Source of the DNA: Thermoplasmata archaeon
GTDB taxonomy: Archaea; Thermoplasmatota; Thermoplasmata; Lutacidiplasmatales; UBA184
Direction of reading: 5' to 3'
Length of the DNA stretch: 16,135 nucleotides
Assembly (NCBI GenBank): GCA_030044475.1
Contig: JASHVP010000105.1
Span: 1-16,135 of the forward strand
Shown here: in pieces, positions 12,982 to 16,135 of the stretch
How positions within the stretch are numbered: position 1 is the stretch's first letter
How the letters are laid out: the number at the start of each line of letters is the position of its first letter
Position numbers and translations under genes: made by a program
Notes under the pieces: generated by a model
What the model was told of the DNA's origin: nothing
Databases searched by the model: none
What the model saw: the letters and a program-made list of their open reading frames with translations, nothing else

Positions 12982-15780
12982 ATGGCCGTGGCCAAGAAGC
13001 GCGCAGTCGCATCGACGGAGGAGCCGGCCGTTCGGCCGGCGAACCGCGTCGGGCGCGAACCGATTCCCGTCCCCCGCCTCGTTCCACGCGGCAAGACCGC
13101 CTTCGACACCGTCACGTGGCGCAGCCACGACGCGCTGATCAAGAGCGCCGACGGCAAGGTGATCTTCGAGCAGAAGGGGATCCACGCCCCGACGAGCTGG
13201 TCGGAGACCAGCGTGAACATCGCCGCGTCGAAGTACTTCCGCATCATCCAGGGTCGGCGCGAGACCTCGATCGACGGGATGATCCGGCGCGTTTGCCACT
13301 GGATCGCCCAGCAGGGGATCGAGCTCGGCTACCTCGACACCGCCGACGAGGCGACGACGTTCGAGGAGAGCCTCGCCTACCTGATGGTCCAGCAGATGGC
13401 GGCGTTCAACAGCCCCGTCTGGTTCAACGTCGGCGTCCGCGACCCGCCGCAGTGCTCGGCCTGCTTCATCCAGTCGATCACGGACGACATGGACTCGATC
13501 CTCGCGCTCGCCACGAGCGAGGGCCGTCTGTTCAAGGGCGGCAGCGGAACGGGGACGAACCTCTCCCCGCTGCGGGGCAGCCACGAGCGGCTCGCCGGCG
13601 GCGGGATCGCGTCCGGTCCGGTCTCCTTCATGCGGGCGTTCGACGCCCTCGCCGGCGTCATCAAGTCCGGCGGGACGACGCGGCGCGCCGCGAAGATGGT
13701 GATCCTCAACATGGACCACCCGGACGTCGTCGACTTCATCGACTGCAAGGTCCGCGAGGAGGACAAGGCGCTCGCGCTGATCCGCGAGGGCTACTCGTCG
13801 AACTTCGACGGGACGGACCCGGACTCCGCCTACGCGTCGATCGCCTACCAGAACGCGAACCACTCGGTCCGCATCCCGGACGCGTTCATGGACGCCGTCG
13901 TCCGGGACGGCGAGTGGAAGACGACGAACCGGACCGACCACACCGTCGCGGCGACCTTCCGGGCGCGCGAGCTGTGGCGGAAGCTCGCCTATGCCGCCTG
14001 GCGGTGCGGGGACCCGGGCGTCCAGTTCGACGACGTCACGAACCTCTGGCACACCTGCCCGAACACGGCGCGCATCAACGCGTCGAACCCGTGCAGCGAG
14101 TACCTCTTCCTGGACGACTCGGCGTGCAACCTCGCGTCGATCAACCTCATGAAGTTCCTCGACGCGAAGGGCCTCTTCGACGTCGAGTTCTTCCGGCAGG
14201 CGGTCCGCACGATGGTCCTCGCGATGGAGATCGTCGTCGACGCGAGCAGCTACCCGACCGCGGCGATCGCCCAGAACTCCCACGACTACCGGCCGCTCGG
14301 GCTCGGCTACGCGAACCTGGGCTCGCTGCTCATGCACTACGGCCTCGCCTACGACTCCGACGCCGGCCGGACGCTCGCCGCGGCCGTCTCCGCGTTCCTC
14401 TCCGCCGAGGGGTACCACATGTCGAGCGAGATCGCGAAGCGTGTCGGGCCGTTCGCCGGGTTCGAGAAGAACCGGGCGCCGATGCTCGCCGTGATGCGCC
14501 GCCACGCCAAGGCGGCGGAGTCGGTCCCGCTGAACGACGCCCGCGTCACGCCGTTCGTCCAGGCGGCCGTCGACCGATGGCACGACACCCAGAAGGCCGG
14601 CGAGCTCTGGGGGTACCGCAACGCCCAGATCTCGGTGATCGCCCCGACCGGGACGATCGGGCTCCTGATGGGGTGCGACACCCTGGGACTCGAGCCGGAG
14701 CTCTCGCTCGTCAAGACGAAGAACCTGGTCGGCGGCGGCGTGCTCCGCATGGTGAACCGAACCGTCCCCGACGGGCTGCTCGCGCTCGGCTACTCCCCCG
14801 AGGAGATCTCCGCGGTCGCGAGCCACGTCGAGAAGACCGGCACGATCGAGGGGGCTCCGGGGCTCGACCCCGAGGACCTCGCGGTGTTCGACTGCGCGCT
14901 CGCTCCGCTCGGGGGCTCGCGGACGATCGCGCCGATGGGGCACTTGAAGATGCTCGGCGCGGTGCAGCCGTTCCTCTCCGGCGGCGCCTCGAAGACGATC
15001 AACCTCCCGAACGACGCGACGGTCGAGGACATCGAGAAGATCTACCTCGAGGCGTGGCGGCTCGGGATCAAGTCGGTCGCGCTCTACCGCGACGGCTGCA
15101 AGGCGTCCCAGCCGTTCGAGACCGGCCAGGGGAAGGGGGCGGCCGGCGCGCCGGTCGGCCCGCGCGGCCCGGTCCGGGAGAAGCTCCCGAACGAGCGGAA
15201 GGCGGTGACGCACCATTTCGAGGTCGGCGGCCACGACGGCTACGTCACGGTCGGGCTGTACCCCGACGGGAGGCCCGGCGAGATCTTCTTCCGGGTCACG
15301 AAGGAAGGGTCGACCGTCAACGGCCTGATGGATTCGCTCGGGCTCGCGATGTCGATGGCGCTCCAGCACGGAGTGCCGCTCCGGGACCTCGTCCGCAAGC
15401 TCGCCCACCTCCGGTTCGAGCCGGCGGGGCCGACGAACAACCCGAAGATCCGGTTCGCGAAATCGATCCCCGACTACGTCGCGCGGTGGCTGGCCCTCGA
15501 GTTCCTGACCGAGGACGACCGCCGCGCGGTCGGCCTCGAGGGACCGGCCGAGGCGAACGGGAACGGCAACGGGCACGGACCGGCACCCCCGGCCCCGGCG
15601 GCGCCCGCCCAGACGGTCCGGCTCGACACGAAGCCCCTCGACGCGTTCGGCGCGGACCCCCCGTCCCCGGGCGGGGTCTCGGAGGACGCTCCATCGTGCG
15701 CCCAGTGCGGCGGCATCATGGTCCGCTCGGGGACCTGCTACGCCTGCACGGTCTGCGGCTCGACGAGCGGCTGCTCGTAG
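12982..15780 (+). CDS. nrdJ: Adenosylcobalamin-dependent class II ribonucleotide reductase
   Basis: Reduces ribonucleotides to deoxyribonucleotides using a radical generated from adenosylcobalamin, independent of oxygen and of a second subunit. It has 932 residues. Active-site elements: Cys161 in CSACFIQS and Cys382 in DSACNLASINL as the reducing disulfide pair; NPCSE with Asn369, Cys371 (thiyl radical site) and Glu373; and the phosphate-binding APTGTIG from about 554. Cys371 and Cys382 are 11 apart, as in the Thermotoga enzyme. After the barrel comes a TSCPD-like domain (about 730-820, THHFEVGGHDGYVTVGLYPD), a Gly/Asn/Pro/Ala linker (about 854-875) and a cysteine-rich end (Cys906, 909, 919, 922, 925, 931) that probably re-reduces the active site or binds zinc. 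The ATG at 12982 has GGGAGTGA 6 bases upstream. Confidence 0.96.
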   Translation: MAVAKKRAVASTEEPAVRPANRVGREPIPVPRLVPRGKTAFDTVTWRSHDALIKSADGKVIFEQKGIHAPTSWSETSVNIAASKYFRIIQGRRETSIDGMIRRVCHWIAQQGIELGYLDTADEATTFEESLAYLMVQQMAAFNSPVWFNVGVRDPPQCSACFIQSITDDMDSILALATSEGRLFKGGSGTGTNLSPLRGSHERLAGGGIASGPVSFMRAFDALAGVIKSGGTTRRAAKMVILNMDHPDVVDFIDCKVREEDKALALIREGYSSNFDGTDPDSAYASIAYQNANHSVRIPDAFMDAVVRDGEWKTTNRTDHTVAATFRARELWRKLAYAAWRCGDPGVQFDDVTNLWHTCPNTARINASNPCSEYLFLDDSACNLASINLMKFLDAKGLFDVEFFRQAVRTMVLAMEIVVDASSYPTAAIAQNSHDYRPLGLGYANLGSLLMHYGLAYDSDAGRTLAAAVSAFLSAEGYHMSSEIAKRVGPFAGFEKNRAPMLAVMRRHAKAAESVPLNDARVTPFVQAAVDRWHDTQKAGELWGYRNAQISVIAPTGTIGLLMGCDTLGLEPELSLVKTKNLVGGGVLRMVNRTVPDGLLALGYSPEEISAVASHVEKTGTIEGAPGLDPEDLAVFDCALAPLGGSRTIAPMGHLKMLGAVQPFLSGGASKTINLPNDATVEDIEKIYLEAWRLGIKSVALYRDGCKASQPFETGQGKGAAGAPVGPRGPVREKLPNERKAVTHHFEVGGHDGYVTVGLYPDGRPGEIFFRVTKEGSTVNGLMDSLGLAMSMALQHGVPLRDLVRKLAHLRFEPAGPTNNPKIRFAKSIPDYVARWLALEFLTEDDRRAVGLEGPAEANGNGNGHGPAPPAPAAPAQTVRLDTKPLDAFGADPPSPGGVSEDAPSCAQCGGIMVRSGTCYACTVCGSTSGCS

Positions 15781-15784
15781 CGAC

Positions 15785-16135
15785 CTACGGCCGGGGCGCG
15801 ACCGTCGTCTCGCCGAGCGGCGCCGCCGGTGCGGCGGCGGGGGCGGCCTTGCCGACCGCCGCGCGGGTCCCGTCCGCGAGGAACCGGAAGTTCCGCAGGA
15901 ACAGGGAGAGGAGGAGCCCGACCCCGGCGACCGCGGCGGTGATCCCGAAGACGACCTGGAACCCGGAGATCGCGTAGGTGGAGATCGGCACGGGCACCGG
16001 GACGTGCGGGACGACGAGGTAGGTCGTCGTCAGGAAGCTCGCCGTCACCGTGGCGGCGACGACGGGCCCGACCGCGCTGCCCAGGTTCCGGAACGTCTGG
16101 TTCATGCCGGTCTGGATGCCGAGCTCGTCCCGCCC
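15785..16135 (-). CDS. MFS drug-efflux-type transporter, C-terminal part (5' end outside window)
   Basis: The minus-strand frame is open to the window edge, so this is the last 116 residues of a longer protein; the ATG at 16105 is internal. GIQTGMNQTFRNLGSAVGPV is typical of the second half of 14-helix DHA2 (EmrB/QacA-like) multidrug transporters. Two hydrophobic segments follow: one around VVAATVTASFL and one in YAISGFQVVFGITAAVAGVG continuing LLLSLFLRN. The end is a short Ala/Pro-rich cytoplasmic tail. The stop is 4 bases from the nrdJ stop, convergent, with no terminator between. Substrate unknown. Confidence 0.85.
   Translation of the reverse strand, partial: GRDELGIQTGMNQTFRNLGSAVGPVVAATVTASFLTTTYLVVPHVPVPVPISTYAISGFQVVFGITAAVAGVGLLLSLFLRNFRFLADGTRAAVGKAAPAAAPAAPLGETTVAPRP

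Noticed and set aside
12972..15977. Long plus- and minus-strand open frames overlapping nrdJ
   Set aside because: Arg/Gly/Asp-rich shadows of NrdJ, which is unmistakable in its own frame.
1..16135. CRISPR array, insertion sequence, tRNA or rRNA gene
   Set aside because: No regularly spaced repeats, transposase frames or conserved RNA motifs were seen anywhere in the window.

Overview
The window (about 16.1 kb, very GC-rich, tightly packed) comes from an archaeon. The evidence is a full set of archaeal A-type ATP synthase genes, TATA-box promoters close to start codons, an archaeal DUF929 thioredoxin-fold protein, and an intein in the P-loop of the ATPase A subunit, a site also known from Thermoplasma and Pyrococcus. 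A high-GC member of the Thermoplasmata is my best guess. That placement is an inference and needs marker-gene phylogeny.

Region 1 (1-8066) is the A-type ATP synthase in two convergent transcription units. The plus strand carries atpA (3' part, entered inside its intein), atpB, atpD, a small unlisted membrane ORF, atpH and atpI. The minus strand carries atpK, atpE and atpC behind a clear TATA box at 8028-8034. Together they supply the catalytic head (A, B), central stalk (D, C), peripheral stalk (H, E), stator membrane subunit (I) and rotor ring (K). Only subunit F is missing; it probably lies upstream of the window.

Region 2 (8106-9787, minus) is a two-gene extracytoplasmic disulfide-formation unit: a membrane-anchored DUF929 thioredoxin-fold protein with a CPYC site, followed by a VKOR-family quinone-linked oxidase that probably re-oxidises it.

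Region 3 (9925-12074, plus) holds ribonuclease Z (tRNA 3' processing) and imidazolonepropionase HutI (histidine degradation), translationally coupled by an ATGA overlap.

Region 4 (12075-12981) holds two small genes, each with its own TATA-like box. One encodes a 71-residue basic protein with an internal repeat, followed by a strong hairpin terminator. The other encodes a small zinc-ribbon protein. The 277-base gap that follows contains another TATA-like box and a run of perfect hairpins leading to the nrdJ ribosome binding site. It looks like a structured, possibly switching, mRNA leader and is the most intriguing non-coding signal here.

Region 5 (12982-16135) is the B12-dependent class II ribonucleotide reductase nrdJ (plus). 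It faces the 3' end of an MFS multidrug-type transporter gene (minus) that runs off the window; their stop codons are 4 bases apart.
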